A stretch of DNA of 64,000 nt from Xylophilus sp. GOD-11R (GCF_033546935.1 NZ_CP137854.1:62001-126000), one strand, 5' to 3'. Positions 44,090 to 53,993 are shown, counted from the first letter of the stretch. Translations and numbers: made by a program. The notes: generated from the sequence alone by a model not told the origin.

Positions 44090-45052
44090 TTAGTTGATCT
44101 GGATATTATTGGTGCTGATGATTTTGGCGAAGTCGGTATATTCTTTATTAAGCACCGTTTCCATTTTGTCCGGCGCCGTATAACGGACTTCCAAACCAGT
44201 TTTTTCCAGCGAAGCCTTGATTTCCGGAACCGCCAGGGTATCGGCGATGTCTTGGCTGATCTTCGTGACTAATGCCGGCGATGTGCCTTTTGGGGCCAGG
44301 AACCCGTACCACATATCGGTCCGGAAATCGGAAAATCCTTCTTCCTTGAACGTGCGGACGTCCGGGAGCACCTTGCTGCGTTCGGCTGCGCCGACAGCCA
44401 GGGCGCGAAGCTGCCCCGCCTTGACTGTCTGGGCGACGCTGTGAGTGGCGATGAATCCAACATCCGCATGTCCGCCGATCAGGTCTGCGATCGCGGGCGC
44501 CGTTCCCTTGTAGGGAACATGAACGAATTTTGTGCCGGTCGCAGCTTCGAATTGCTCGAACTGGATGTGCATCGGCGAACCCACGCCTGCGGAGGCATAG
44601 CTGAGTTTGTCCGGATTGGCCTTCGCATACGCCACCAGTTCCGCCACCGTCCGGATCGGCAGCGCGGGGTTGATCACGAGCGTCGAAGAGCCCCACGCGC
44701 CGATGGCCAATGGCACGAGGTCCGTGCGCGCGTCGAACTTCATGTTCTTATAAAGCGCATTATTGATGGTGAGATTATTGGAGGTCACCAGCAGCGTGTA
44801 TCCGTCCCCCGGCTGATGGGCGACATAAGCGGCCCCGAGGTTGCCGGCGACGCCAACTTTGTTTTCGACTACATAAGCCTGACCTGTTTTACGTGATTGC
44901 CGTTCGCTAAAGGCGCGCGCGAGATTGTCGATCCCTGTGCCTGCAGTGAAAGGTACGACCAACGTAACCGCTTTTGATGGATAGTCCTGAGCGACGGCTG
45001 GAAGTGCAAGTGCCGTCAGCAGGAGGCAAGAAATGCCAATCAATTTTTTCAT
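44090..45052 (-). CDS. Bug family periplasmic solute-binding protein
   Basis: 320-residue Bug/TctC-type binding protein with a signal peptide (1-22, ending AVAQ). Typical blocks: YPSKAVTLVVPF, the ligand loop NKVGVAGNLGA, SYASAGVGSPMHI and HVPYKGTAPAIADLIGG. Family members bind carboxylates and aromatic acids; no TctA/TctB membrane genes are adjacent, a common orphan situation in Burkholderiales. Operator-like palindromes at 45088-45122 lie just before its start, linking it to the MarR regulon. It probably delivers the pathway substrate. Confidence 0.94.
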   Translation of the reverse strand: MKKLIGISCLLLTALALPAVAQDYPSKAVTLVVPFTAGTGIDNLARAFSERQSRKTGQAYVVENKVGVAGNLGAAYVAHQPGDGYTLLVTSNNLTINNALYKNMKFDARTDLVPLAIGAWGSSTLVINPALPIRTVAELVAYAKANPDKLSYASAGVGSPMHIQFEQFEAATGTKFVHVPYKGTAPAIADLIGGHADVGFIATHSVAQTVKAGQLRALAVGAAERSKVLPDVRTFKEEGFSDFRTDMWYGFLAPKGTSPALVTKISQDIADTLAVPEIKASLEKTGLEVRYTAPDKMETVLNKEYTDFAKIISTNNIQIN

Positions 45053-45087
45053 CGAGGTGCGCCTCAGCAAGTGTTAGAAGACACAGA

Positions 45088-45101
45088 GTTTGTGTACTTA
45101 C
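45088..45101. promoter_or_regulatory. Operator copy 5, degenerate
   Basis: GTTTGTGTACTTAC, 9 of 14 matches, 21 bp from copy 6 (a two-turn spacing). Convincing only as the partner of the strong neighbouring site. Confidence 0.4.
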
Positions 45102-45108
45102 TCTGTGA

Positions 45109-45122
45109 GTTTGCATGCTAAC
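45109..45122. promoter_or_regulatory. Operator copy 6, best match to the palindrome
   Basis: GTTTGCATGCTAAC differs from the perfect palindrome GTTAGCATGCTAAC at one position. It lies 57 bp before the Bug gene start on the minus strand, at the right border of the catabolic island. Confidence 0.75.
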
Positions 45123-45457
45123 TAGATTGCACTAGGCCACTGCAAATTTTTCGATCTCCGAGTTTGGCGTCTGAGATTTGGTGGGGCACTCTTCAAGTCG
45201 GGCGCGCCCACAAAGGTGCATTTGTCCGGGCAATGCATCGACTCTGTGCAAGAGCTATCGCGCGCACGGCTTGTGGAACTCCATCACCGATGATTGCAAC
45301 AAGATCTTGGCCAGACTGGGAGATAACTTTGCAAAGACGTACATGCAACGGCGGCGCTTAATTTGATTTGCTTCAGTGATGGATGGGGCGACTTGACGTA
45401 GTGCATCCAACCCATGAAGGCTGCTTCACCTAGCCGCCCTGCGGGTTCTGTTTTATA
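45123..45457. other. Non-coding stretch between island and insertion sequence
   Basis: No gene found. Short open frames here show no codon bias or recognisable motif. It presumably holds the upstream part of the Bug promoter region and DNA left from earlier insertions. Confidence 0.5.
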
Positions 45458-46567
45458 GGGATGGTCTGCAAAACCCGCTTCGGCCCCACGGCCGATCCGC
45501 CGGGCCGACGAGATCAGCCGGCAGGGGTCAAGTTTTAGCGTCCCTGGGCCATCGAATGGCGCTATTTGGACTGGCCCGCAAGCCCTTTTGGACTGCGGCA
45601 GATGCACTTATCCTTGCGTGGCCATCAGCCGCGCTCGCACCATCCACAGATTGCCCAGCGCAAACAGCATCGTCAGCCGCGCCGTGTTCTTGGCAAGCCC
45701 GCGGTATCGAACCTTGGCGTCGCTGAACTGCTGCTTGACTACCCGGAACGGATGCTCGACCTTGGCCCGGATGGTCGCCTTGAGCTTCTCGGCCGACTCC
45801 TGCAGCCTGTCGAGCTCGCGCGTGGGGTCAAGCCGGCGCCGCTTGCCGGGCCGCGTGGCCACTTAGCCATGAAGCAAGGCCGCCGGCGGGGTGACATCGG
45901 CGACGTTGGCCGCCGTGCCGATGACGGTATGCACCAGCCCTGAGTGGGCATCCACACCGATGTGGGCTTTCGGCCCGAAGTGCCATTGGTTACCCTTCTT
46001 GGCCTGATGCATCCGGGTCACGCTTGCCTTTGGCGTTCTCGGTCGAACTCGGCGCGGCAATGATGGTGGCGTCGACCACCGTGCCAGTCTTGAGCATCAG
46101 GCCCTGCTGGGCCAGCGTGGCGTTGATGGCGGCCATGGCGGCCAACACCTTCGGCGCGAGCTGCTGCTTCTCAGCAGGTGCCGAAAGCGCAAGATGGTGG
46201 TCTTATCGGGCATGCGCGCAGAGCCATCGAGCCCGAGGAAGCGCCGGTACAGAGGGCGTTCGTGCAATTCCTCTTCCATGGCCGGATCGCTCAGGCTCTA
46301 CCACCGCTGCAGGCAGTGGATGCGCCGCATGGTCTCCACCGCACACGGCGGGCGGCCTCCAAGGCGTTGGTGCGCTCCACGCGCATGCGGCTGGATCAAC
46401 GCCACCAACATCGACCAGGGCACGACCTGGTTCATCTATTCGAAGACGACTTCCTTGCGCGCCTTCTTGGGTTGCGGGTCGAGCCCGAGGGTAATCTGGC
46501 CATGGCCCGATCCTGTCGCATCGGACGGCAGCGGGCTATTCCTGTGAGAGGTTTTGCAGACCCTCCC
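45458..46567 (-). mobile_element. Decayed IS5-family insertion sequence
   Basis: About 1.1 kb bounded by inverted repeats: GGGATGGTCTGCAAAACC at 45458-45475 and, reversed, GGGAGGGTCTGCAAAACC at 46550-46567 (17 of 18 identical). Inside is a broken IS5-type transposase on the minus strand. The flanks (TATA on the left, TTAG on the right) do not show an identical target duplication. The right repeat touches the ssb stop codon directly. Confidence 0.85.
45608..46435 (-). pseudogene. IS5-family transposase, inactivated by stop, frameshift and deletion
   Basis: The reading begins MNQVVPWSMLVALIQPHARG at 46435, meets an in-frame TAG at 46298-46300 (after HCLQRW), resumes with EELHERPLYRRFLGLDGSAR, shifts frame near 46170 (HLLEKQQLAPKVLAAM would need one more base), and continues as [23 protein letters not shown] in another frame. 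About 30 codons are missing between LLHG and RPGKRRRLDP near 45862; the end reads KVEHPFRVVKQQF, YRGLAKNTARL. A functional transposase cannot be made. Confidence 0.9.
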
Positions 46568-47116
46568 TTAGAAGGGAATATCGTCATCCATGTCGTCAAA
46601 ACCCGACGGTGCGCGGCTTGGCGCCGGTGCCGCAGGGCGGGGCGCGGGCGCAGGCGCTGGGCGAGCGGCTGCAGGCGGCGCGGCACGGCGAGCGGGCGCC
46701 GGTGCGGGAGCGGCGTCGTAACCCCCGTCGTCGTAGCCTTCGTTGCCGCCTCCACCGCCACCTTGCGGCGCGCCGCTACCCTGGCGGCTACCCAGCATCT
46801 GCATCTGATCGGCACGGATTTCGGTCGTGTATTTCTCCACGCCGTCCTGGCCGGTCCATTTGCGGGTGCGCAGCGAACCTTCCACGTAGACCTGCGAGCC
46901 TTTGCGGAGGTACTGGCCGGCGATTTCGGCGAGCTTGCCGTTGAACACGACGCGGTGCCATTCGGTGGCTTCGCGCATCTCGCCGCTGGTCTTGTCGCGC
47001 CAGCGGTCGGTGGTGGCGATGGTCACGTTGGCCACCTGGTCACCGCTCGGAAAAGAGCGCATTTCGGGGTCGCGCCCCAGGTTGCCGACGATGATGACTT
47101 TGTTGACGGATGCCAT
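46568..47116 (-). CDS. ssb: Single-stranded DNA-binding protein
   Basis: 182-residue SSB. N-terminal OB fold ([51 protein letters not shown]) of about 110 residues, a Gly- then Ala/Pro-rich linker and the intact acidic tip DDMDDDIPF that recruits repair and replication partners. The stop codon TAA abuts the inverted repeat of the IS5 remnant, so insertion spared the protein but removed the native 3' region and probably its terminator. In related genomes ssb usually lies beside the uvrA-linked MFS gene. Confidence 0.98.
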   Translation of the reverse strand: MASVNKVIIVGNLGRDPEMRSFPSGDQVANVTIATTDRWRDKTSGEMREATEWHRVVFNGKLAEIAGQYLRKGSQVYVEGSLRTRKWTGQDGVEKYTTEIRADQMQMLGSRQGSGAPQGGGGGGNEGYDDGGYDAAPAPAPARRAAPPAAARPAPAPAPRPAAPAPSRAPSGFDDMDDDIPF

Positions 47117-47260
47117 GGTGTGCGTGCCTCTGTCGAGGTGAGAAATACAGGGGACGGGGTGGCGAATCGCGGGCGGCGCCGCCCCGCGCGGGGGACCGTG
47201 GATTGTGCCGCATCCGCCCCCCGAATAGGCCGCTGCAAGCGATGCGAGAATGGTCCGTAG

Positions 47261-48595
47261 ATGCCGTCACGCGAACCGCACCCGAACGAACCCGATCTGC
47301 TGCAGAACCTCCGGCGCGAGCTCGCCGACGGGCGCACCTGGCTCGACCGCGCCATCGTGCTGGCCTACGCCGCCGCCGCCGGACTGGCGGTGGTGGGCTT
47401 CACCCTGCTGGCCGAGCGTGCGTTCGCCTTTTTCCAGGCCTGGCACGACTTCAACCGCTGGTCGCTGCTGGTCTGGACGCCGCTGTGCACCGCCGGCATC
47501 GTCTGGCTGACCCGCCGTTTCGCGCCGGGCGCCGCCGGCTCGGGCATCCCGCAGGTGATCGCCGCGCTGGACCCTGACATGCCGCCGCAAAGCCGGCCGC
47601 GCTTCGTGTCGCTGCGCATATCGCTTGCCAAGATCGTGCTGTCGTCGGCCGGCCTGCTGGCCGGGCTGTCGGTGGGGCGCGAGGGGCCGTCGGTGCAGGT
47701 GGCCGCCGGCATCATGGAACACGCCCGCCGCTGGCTCGGCGACCGGGTGCCGGTGCATGCCTTGCTGGTGGCCGGCGGCGCGGCGGGCATCGCGGCGGCG
47801 TTCAACGCGCCGCTCGCGGGCATCGTCTTTGCCATCGAGGAATTGTCGCGCAAGCTGGAGTCGCGCAGCAGCGGGCTGATCATCGCGGCCATCGTGCTGG
47901 CCGGGTTGATGGCGGTTTCGGCCTTCGGCAACCTGAGCTATTTCGGCGTGATCCACGTGCCCCACCTCAGCCTGGACGCCCTGGCGCCCGGCGTGTTGGC
48001 GACCCTCGTGGCGGGGCTGGCCGGCGGCCTTTTCGCCAAGCTGCTCGCCATGTCGCTGACCGGCGGCGGCGGGCGCCTCGGTGCATTGCGAGCCTTGTTT
48101 CCGATCCGGTTCGCGGCCGGCTGCGGACTGGTCGTGGCGGTGCTCGGACTGCTGTCGGGTGGCAGCAGCTTCGGCGCGGGCTCGGACGCGGTCAAGGAAA
48201 TGCTGGCGGGCCAGTCCGACGTGCCGCCGCTCTTCGTGCCGCTGAAATTCATCGCCACCTGGCTGACCGCCTGGAGCGGCGTGCCGGGCGGCATCTTCGC
48301 GCCCTCGCTGTCGATCGGCGCTGGCATCGGCCACGACGTGGCGCAGATCGCGGGCAGCTCCGACCTGGCGCCCGCGCTCATCGCCCTGGGCATGGCGGCC
48401 TTCCTGGCGGCGGTGACGCAGGCGCCGCTGACGTCTTTCATCATCGTGATGGAGATGGTCGACGGCCACGCCATGGTGCTGAGCCTGATGGCGGCGGCGA
48501 TGTTCGCCAGCCTGATCTCGCGCTTGATGACCCGGCCGCTCTACGAGACGCTGGCCGATTTCATGGTGGCCGGGCAGCGGCCGCCGGCGGGCTGA
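47261..48595 (+). CDS. ClC-family chloride channel/antiporter
   Basis: 444-residue membrane protein with about ten to twelve helices. Ion-pathway motifs GSGIPQV (about 91), GREGPSVQ with the gating Glu (about 142) and [11 protein letters not shown] (about 345) are present; the proton-path Glu pair in [10 protein letters not shown] suggests 2Cl-/H+ exchange rather than a channel. No CBS domains. It is divergent from ssb (144 bp) and converges on dprA with a 13-bp gap. Confidence 0.94.
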   Translation: MPSREPHPNEPDLLQNLRRELADGRTWLDRAIVLAYAAAAGLAVVGFTLLAERAFAFFQAWHDFNRWSLLVWTPLCTAGIVWLTRRFAPGAAGSGIPQVIAALDPDMPPQSRPRFVSLRISLAKIVLSSAGLLAGLSVGREGPSVQVAAGIMEHARRWLGDRVPVHALLVAGGAAGIAAAFNAPLAGIVFAIEELSRKLESRSSGLIIAAIVLAGLMAVSAFGNLSYFGVIHVPHLSLDALAPGVLATLVAGLAGGLFAKLLAMSLTGGGGRLGALRALFPIRFAAGCGLVVAVLGLLSGGSSFGAGSDAVKEMLAGQSDVPPLFVPLKFIATWLTAWSGVPGGIFAPSLSIGAGIGHDVAQIAGSSDLAPALIALGMAAFLAAVTQAPLTSFIIVMEMVDGHAMVLSLMAAAMFASLISRLMTRPLYETLADFMVAGQRPPAG

Positions 48596-48608
48596 AGCTT
48601 CGGGCGGA

Positions 48609-49742
48609 TCAGGCGCTGGCGAGCCGCTGCATCAGGCCGCCGGTCAGGCGTGCAACGCGGCCGTCGAGTTCCAGTTCGAGCAGTTGCACCTGGATCTGCG
48701 CGGCATCCAGGCCGGTGCGGGCGACGAGCGCGTCCACGCTGACCGGCGCATGGCCCATGGCGTCGAGCAGCGGATGTGAGTCCGCCGCTCCTGCACCGTC
48801 GTCATGCGTGCTGGCGGAAGACGCGCCGACCGGCAACCGAAGTTCCTCCAGTACGTCTTGCGCCGACTCCACCAGCTTGGCGCCCTGGCGGATCAGCGCG
48901 TGGCAGCCGCGCGACTGCGGCGCGTGAATGGAGCCCGGCACCGCGAACACGTCCTTGCCTTGTTCGGCCGCCACGCGGGCGGTGATCAGCGAGCCCGAGG
49001 GTTGCGTGGCCTCCACCACCAGCGTGCCCAGCGACAGGCCGGCGATCAGTCGGTTGCGGCGCGGAAAGTTGTGCGGCAACGGCGGCGTGCCGAGCGGATA
49101 TTCGCTGACCAAAGTGCCGCTGCCGGCGATGCGGTGCGCCAGCGCGCGGTGCCTGGACGGGTAGACGCGGTCCAGCCCGGTGCCGACGAAGGCGACGGTG
49201 GTGCAGCGGCCGGTGGCGTCGCCGGCACCGTCGAGCGCGCCGGTATGCGCCGCGCCGTCGATGCCCTGCGCCAGTCCTGACACCACCACGATGCCCGAGG
49301 CCGCGAAATGCGCCCCGAACGAATGCGCGTCGTCCATGCCCTGCGGCGTGGGATTACGGGTGCCGACGATGGCGATGCAGGCCACGTCCGGCGCCGGCAG
49401 CGGCTGGCCGAGCAGGTAGAGCAGGAGCGGCGGATCCTCGATCGCCAGCAGGGACGCCGGAAAATGCGGATCCGCCAGCGTGACGACGGCGCGGGGGGCG
49501 CTGTCGGCATCGGCGTGGTTCAGCCATTTCCAGGTGGTGGCGAGCAGGGCCTCGAAGCCGTCGGGCGCCTGGGCCAGCGCGGCGGCGACGGTGGGTCCGG
49601 CCACTTCGGCCAGGGCTTGCGGGCTGGCTTGGAACACCGCTTGCGGCAGGCCGAAGGCGGCCAGCAGCCGGCGTGCGTTCTGGTTGCCGACGCCCGGCGT
49701 GCCGTCCAGGCGCAACCAGGCGGCGAGTTCATCGCGATCCAT
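48609..49742 (-). CDS. dprA: DprA/Smf, DNA processing protein
   Basis: 377-residue protein that loads RecA on incoming single-stranded DNA in natural transformation. Rossmann-like core motifs: AIVGTRNPTPQG, VVSGLAQGIDGAAH, SEYPLGTPPLPHNFPRRNR and SGSLITAR. N-terminal helical (SAM-like) region and a C-terminal winged-helix tail of about 60 residues (VSVDALVARTGLDAAQIQ) complete the usual architecture. It is followed on the same strand upstream by the LysM gene, the classical dprA-LysM arrangement next to def-fmt. Confidence 0.97.
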   Translation of the reverse strand: MDRDELAAWLRLDGTPGVGNQNARRLLAAFGLPQAVFQASPQALAEVAGPTVAAALAQAPDGFEALLATTWKWLNHADADSAPRAVVTLADPHFPASLLAIEDPPLLLYLLGQPLPAPDVACIAIVGTRNPTPQGMDDAHSFGAHFAASGIVVVSGLAQGIDGAAHTGALDGAGDATGRCTTVAFVGTGLDRVYPSRHRALAHRIAGSGTLVSEYPLGTPPLPHNFPRRNRLIAGLSLGTLVVEATQPSGSLITARVAAEQGKDVFAVPGSIHAPQSRGCHALIRQGAKLVESAQDVLEELRLPVGASSASTHDDGAGAADSHPLLDAMGHAPVSVDALVARTGLDAAQIQVQLLELELDGRVARLTGGLMQRLASA

Positions 49743-49762
49743 GGGAAACCGTGGCGCGAAGC

Positions 49763-50983
49763 TTATTCGGGCGACACCAGCCGGTCGCCTACCTTCACCC
49801 CGGTGCGGATGCTCAGGATCAAACCGTAGGAAACGCGGTCGAAGCTGCGGAACACCATGAGCAGGCCGTTGCGCTCGTCGGGCAGCTTGATGCGGGCGCG
49901 TTGCGGATCGGTCTTGTCGATGATGCGATCGCCTTCGGAGAGGATCGCCATCACGAAGCCGGGCTCGATGCCGTCGCGCGTGCCGCGGTTGATGGTGACG
50001 ACCTGGTTCTGCGCCGCGTCGAGCACCGCGCTGCCGTAGATCGACGCCACGCGCGCGCCATTCAGCGCAACCGTCGGGGCACGCGGCACATACACGGTGG
50101 TGGGCGTCGGCGGCTCGGGCAGCAGGCGGTCGCCAACGCGCATTTCTTCCTTGGTGGCGGTGATGTCGACGGTCGCCGGCACCACTTCCTGCAGTTCCTT
50201 GCCGTCGCGCAGGCTGTTTTCCACCGTTTCGCCGCGCACCAGTTCGGCCCGGCCGAGGTACTGGGCCTCGAAACCGAGGATCTCGCCGGTGGACGGGTCG
50301 CGCAGCGGCACCGCGTCGCGGAACACCCGCCAGTTGCGCGATTGCCCGGGCACCACCGCCATCGGCTGGCCGGACGGCCCGCGTGCATAGGCGCGGTCAC
50401 CACGGGCCAGCATGACGCGGTCCTCTTGCGTGCCGACCAGCCGTGGCGCGCCGCCGAGCGTGGGCGCGTCGATCACCAGCGGCTCGGCCAGGAAGGGCTC
50501 GATCGCCGAGGGCCGCAGCGTCGGGAGCGGGTTCTCGCCGACACGGTCGATGCGGGTGCGCGGCTCCATGCGCACCGTACCGGCGTCGCCGTAGCCGGGC
50601 GGGCTGGTGCGCAGCCGGGCGCGGCCACCGCTGCGCTCCAGGTAGAGCTGCTGGCCGGGGTAGATGAGATGCGGGTTGCGGATCTCCGCGAGGTTCATGC
50701 CCCAGAGTTCCGGCCAGCGCCAGGGCTTGCGCAGGTAGAGGCCGGACACGGCCCAGAGGGTGTCGCCGCGCTTGACGGTGTAGATGTCCGGGGCGTTGGG
50801 CGTGAGTTCGGATTCCGGGACGCCGGACTCGGCCGTCGCCTGCGCCACCGCGCGCTGCGTGGGGGTGACCGGATAGTTCTGGGCGGCGGCGGGCAGAGCC
50901 GTCGCCAGCGCGCAGGCGACGACCGCGAGCGCGGTCGAGGCGGGAACGGCGCACCGGCGCAGGCCCTGGAATCTCACTGGCAT
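49763..50983 (-). CDS. LysM-domain periplasmic peptidoglycan-binding protein
   Basis: 406 residues: signal peptide (1-34, ending AAAQN), one LysM domain (about 65-120, YTVKRGDTLWAVSGLYL, NPHLIYPGQQLYL) that binds peptidoglycan, and a long C-terminal region of small beta domains of unknown role (for example VPRAPTVALNGARVASI). ATG 50983 leaves out an unconserved leader. It is common in Burkholderiales between dprA and def, divergent from def. Its position suggests envelope maintenance, not competence. Confidence 0.92.
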   Translation of the reverse strand: MPVRFQGLRRCAVPASTALAVVACALATALPAAAQNYPVTPTQRAVAQATAESGVPESELTPNAPDIYTVKRGDTLWAVSGLYLRKPWRWPELWGMNLAEIRNPHLIYPGQQLYLERSGGRARLRTSPPGYGDAGTVRMEPRTRIDRVGENPLPTLRPSAIEPFLAEPLVIDAPTLGGAPRLVGTQEDRVMLARGDRAYARGPSGQPMAVVPGQSRNWRVFRDAVPLRDPSTGEILGFEAQYLGRAELVRGETVENSLRDGKELQEVVPATVDITATKEEMRVGDRLLPEPPTPTTVYVPRAPTVALNGARVASIYGSAVLDAAQNQVVTINRGTRDGIEPGFVMAILSEGDRIIDKTDPQRARIKLPDERNGLLMVFRSFDRVSYGLILSIRTGVKVGDRLVSPE

Positions 50984-51206
50984 CAAAAAACGCTCCCTCG
51001 GGTCGCGGGCCGCCGGCGCCTGCGCTGGCCGGGCCGGACCGCGGGGTTCGGTGACAAAAAACTCTCGGCGATTCTCTACGCTTTGGCCTTCTGCCGACAA
51101 CGTTTATCGAAGCGCCCGCTCAGGAGGTGTTTTGAATTTGGCGAAAATAGCGACAGTCCCTTGAGGACGCCATCCCCCTTTCCCCGAATCCTTTTCCCTG
51201 CGCGCC

Positions 51207-51716
51207 ATGGCCCTGCTTTCCATCCTCAGTTTTCCGGACGCCCGGCTCCACACCGTCGCCCGCCCGGTGCAGGCGGTGGACGAGCGCATCCGGACGCTGG
51301 TGGCCGACATGCTCGAAACCATGTACGAGGCCAACGGCATCGGCTTGGCGGCCACGCAGATCGATGTGCACGAGCGGGTGGTGGTGATCGACGTCTCCGA
51401 AGAGCGCGACCAGCCCATGGTGCTGATCAACCCCGAGATCACCTGGTACGGACCGGAGCGGGTGGTGGGCGAGGAAGGCTGCCTCTCGGTGCCCGGCATC
51501 TACGACGGCGTGGAGCGCGCCACCGCGATCCGCATGACGGCGCTGGACCTCGAAGGCGCGAGCTACTCGGTCGAGGCCGAGGGCATGCTGGCCATCTGCA
51601 TCCAGCACGAACTCGATCACCTGCTGGGCAAGGTCTTCGTCGAATACCTGTCGCCGCTCAAGCGCAATCGCATCCGTACCAAGCTGCTCAAGCAGCAGAA
51701 AGAAGCGAAGGCATGA
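51207..51716 (+). CDS. def: Peptide deformylase
   Basis: 169-residue metalloenzyme removing the N-formyl group from nascent proteins. All three motifs are intact: [18 protein letters not shown] (metal Cys) and QHELDHLLG (two metal His and catalytic Glu). Its stop overlaps the next start (ATGA), and fmt follows the intervening lipoprotein gene, so formylation and deformylation genes share a transcript. Confidence 0.98.
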   Translation: MALLSILSFPDARLHTVARPVQAVDERIRTLVADMLETMYEANGIGLAATQIDVHERVVVIDVSEERDQPMVLINPEITWYGPERVVGEEGCLSVPGIYDGVERATAIRMTALDLEGASYSVEAEGMLAICIQHELDHLLGKVFVEYLSPLKRNRIRTKLLKQQKEAKA

Positions 51717-52240
51717 ATCACAAGAACGAGACAAGGCAGGCCGCCGGACGGGCTGCGGTGCGCTGCCTCGGCGCGCTCGGGCTCGCCGCCGCCGTGTTCC
51801 TGGCCGGCTGCGCCACGCCGATGGGGCTGCCTGCGGGCAGCACGCCGGCGTCGACCGTGGCCGCGCTCGGCCAGCCCACTGCGCAGTACGCGATGCCAGG
51901 CGGCGGCCAGCGCCTGCAGTACTCGCAGGCGCCGGCGGGCCAGCACGTCTACAACGCCGACTTCGACGCGTCCGGCCGGCTCGTCGCGGTCGACGACGGC
52001 CTGACCTACAACAACTTCAATCGCATCGTCCTGGGCCAGTGGACCCGCGACGACGTGCTGCGGCTGCTGGGCCGGCCGGGTCGCCTGGAGTATGTCTACA
52101 GCTTCCAGGGCGAGGTCTGGACCTACCGTTTCAACGACATGAACAACCCGCGCCTGGTACACGTCCATATCGACCCGGCAGGCATCGTGCAGCGGATTCT
52201 GTTCACCGACGAATTCAACGCGCGCGATCGCGGGCGCTGA
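51713..52240 (+). CDS. Putative lipoprotein with BamE/SmpA-like repeats
   Basis: 175 residues. A lipoprotein signal ([12 protein letters not shown], Cys about 33) is followed by two related segments, the second ([38 protein letters not shown]) resembling the SmpA/OmlA (BamE) fold. Lies inside the def-fmt operon, starting in the def stop codon. Function unknown. The insertion of an outer-membrane lipoprotein between def and fmt is seen in related betaproteobacteria. Confidence 0.87.
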   Translation: MNHKNETRQAAGRAAVRCLGALGLAAAVFLAGCATPMGLPAGSTPASTVAALGQPTAQYAMPGGGQRLQYSQAPAGQHVYNADFDASGRLVAVDDGLTYNNFNRIVLGQWTRDDVLRLLGRPGRLEYVYSFQGEVWTYRFNDMNNPRLVHVHIDPAGIVQRILFTDEFNARDRGR

Positions 52241-52251
52241 AGGCGCCACCG

Positions 52252-53208
52252 ATGAAGATCGTCTTTGCGGGCACGCCCGCGTTCGCCGCGTCGGCGCTCG
52301 AATACCTGCACCGCGACGGCTTCGAAATTGCCCTGGTGCTCACTCAGCCCGATCGGCCCGCCGGTCGTGGCCTGCAGCTGCAAGCATCGGCCGTGAAGCA
52401 ATACGCGCTGGCGCACGGCCTGCCGGTGGCCCAGCCGCAGGGCCTGCGGCTCGACGGCCGGTACGCCGCCGATGCGGCCGCCGCGCAGGCGCAGCTCGCG
52501 GCGCTGCAGGCCGATGCGATGGTGGTCGCCGCCTATGGGCTGATCCTGCCGCAATGGGTGCTCGACCAACCGCGCCTGGGCTGCTTCAACATCCACGCCA
52601 GCCTGCTGCCGCGCTGGCGCGGCGCGGCGCCGATCCACCGCGCGGTCGAAGCCGGCGATGCCGAGACGGGCAACACCATCATGCAGATGGACGCCGGCCT
52701 CGACACCGGCGACATGCTGCTGGCCGAGCCCGTCGCCATCGCGCCGGACGACACCACCGCCAGCCTGCACGACAAGCTCGCCTTGCGTGGCGGGCCGCTC
52801 ATGGCGCAGGTGCTGCGGCAGGCGCAGGCCGGTGAACTGCGGCCGCAACGACAACCGGCCGAAGGCGTGACCTATGCCGCCAAGATCGACAAGGCCGAGG
52901 CGGCGATCGACTGGTCGCAAGACGCCGCGGTCATCGCGCGCCGGGTGCGGGCCTTCGATCCGTTTCCGGGCGCATCCACCACACAGGGCGGCGCGGCGCT
53001 CAAGATCTGGGCGGCGGTAGCCGAAGCCCATGACGCGGCCGATGCGGCGCCCGGCACGGTGCTGTCGGCCGATGCACACGGCGTGACGGTGCGCTGCGGG
53101 CAGGGCGTGCTGCGGGCCACCGTGCTGCAGCGCGCTGGCGGCAAGCGCCTGTCCGCCGAAGGCTTTCTGCGCGGACACGCGGTGGCGGTCGGCAGCGTGC
53201 TGGCATGA
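52252..53208 (+). CDS. fmt: Methionyl-tRNA formyltransferase
   Basis: 318-residue enzyme formylating initiator Met-tRNA with 10-formyl-THF. N-terminal transferase domain: [28 protein letters not shown] with catalytic Asn and His, and GDMLL after the Asp of DAGLDTGD. C-terminal OB domain (about 205-318) binds tRNA. Starts 11 bp after the lipoprotein gene and overlaps azlC (ATGA). Confidence 0.98.
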   Translation: MKIVFAGTPAFAASALEYLHRDGFEIALVLTQPDRPAGRGLQLQASAVKQYALAHGLPVAQPQGLRLDGRYAADAAAAQAQLAALQADAMVVAAYGLILPQWVLDQPRLGCFNIHASLLPRWRGAAPIHRAVEAGDAETGNTIMQMDAGLDTGDMLLAEPVAIAPDDTTASLHDKLALRGGPLMAQVLRQAQAGELRPQRQPAEGVTYAAKIDKAEAAIDWSQDAAVIARRVRAFDPFPGASTTQGGAALKIWAAVAEAHDAADAAPGTVLSADAHGVTVRCGQGVLRATVLQRAGGKRLSAEGFLRGHAVAVGSVLA

Positions 53209-53993
53209 CGGTCGCCCTGGCCGAGGACCGCAACGGCGTCCGATGGCGCGACCTGCCCGGCGACCCCGAGTTCTGGCGCGGCGCGCGCGACATCATGGGC
53301 ACTTCGCTTGGTGTGGCCGCCTGGGCGCTGGTGACCGGCGTGGCGATGGCCAAGTCGGGCATCGGCGTCGGCATGGCGGTGGTGATGGCGCTGCTGACCT
53401 ACGCCGGCAGCGCACAACTCGCGGTCGTGCCGCTGCTGGCGGCGGCGTCGCCGATCTGGGTGATCTGGCTGACGGCGACCTGCGTCAACCTGCGCTTCGT
53501 CATCTTCAGCTCGATGTGGCGCAGCTACTTCGGCGGGCTGCGCCGCCGCCGGCGCTACGGCGTCGGCTATTTCAGCGGCGACGTGGTGTTCGTGCTGTTC
53601 CTGCGGCGTTTTCCGGTACAGCAACCGGGGCCGGGCCAGGAGGCGTATTTCTGGGGCGCGGCGATGGTTAACTGGCTGGCCTGGCAGGTGACCTGTGTGG
53701 CCGGCATCTTCCTGGCCGACGTGATTCCGATCGAGTGGGGGCTGGGCTTCGCCGGTGTGCTCGCGCTGCTCGGCGTGGCCTGCTCGATGCTCACCGGGCG
53801 AATCGAGGCGGTGTCCGCGGTCATCGCGGCAGCCGGCGCGGTCGCCGCGTTCGCGCTGCCGCTCAAGCTCAACATCCTGGTGGGCATCGCCGCGGCGGTG
53901 GCCCTGGGAATGGTGGCCGAAAGACTGTTTCCGGCGCCCACGCGGGTGGTGGCGCGGGGCCACGTGGGGCCATCGCAAAAGGACCCGCGATGA
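53205..53993 (+). CDS. azlC: AzlC-family branched-chain amino acid exporter subunit
   Basis: 262-residue membrane protein of the AzlC/LIV-E family, the large subunit of a two-part exporter of branched-chain amino acids and analogues. Motifs: [33 protein letters not shown] and NLRFVIFSS. About seven to eight helices. Its start overlaps fmt's stop and its stop overlaps azlD's start. Confidence 0.92.
   Translation: MTVALAEDRNGVRWRDLPGDPEFWRGARDIMGTSLGVAAWALVTGVAMAKSGIGVGMAVVMALLTYAGSAQLAVVPLLAAASPIWVIWLTATCVNLRFVIFSSMWRSYFGGLRRRRRYGVGYFSGDVVFVLFLRRFPVQQPGPGQEAYFWGAAMVNWLAWQVTCVAGIFLADVIPIEWGLGFAGVLALLGVACSMLTGRIEAVSAVIAAAGAVAAFALPLKLNILVGIAAAVALGMVAERLFPAPTRVVARGHVGPSQKDPR

Noticed and set aside
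45164..45366. Short frames between the Bug gene and the IS
   Set aside because: Two overlapping frames with no Shine-Dalgarno, motif or bias.
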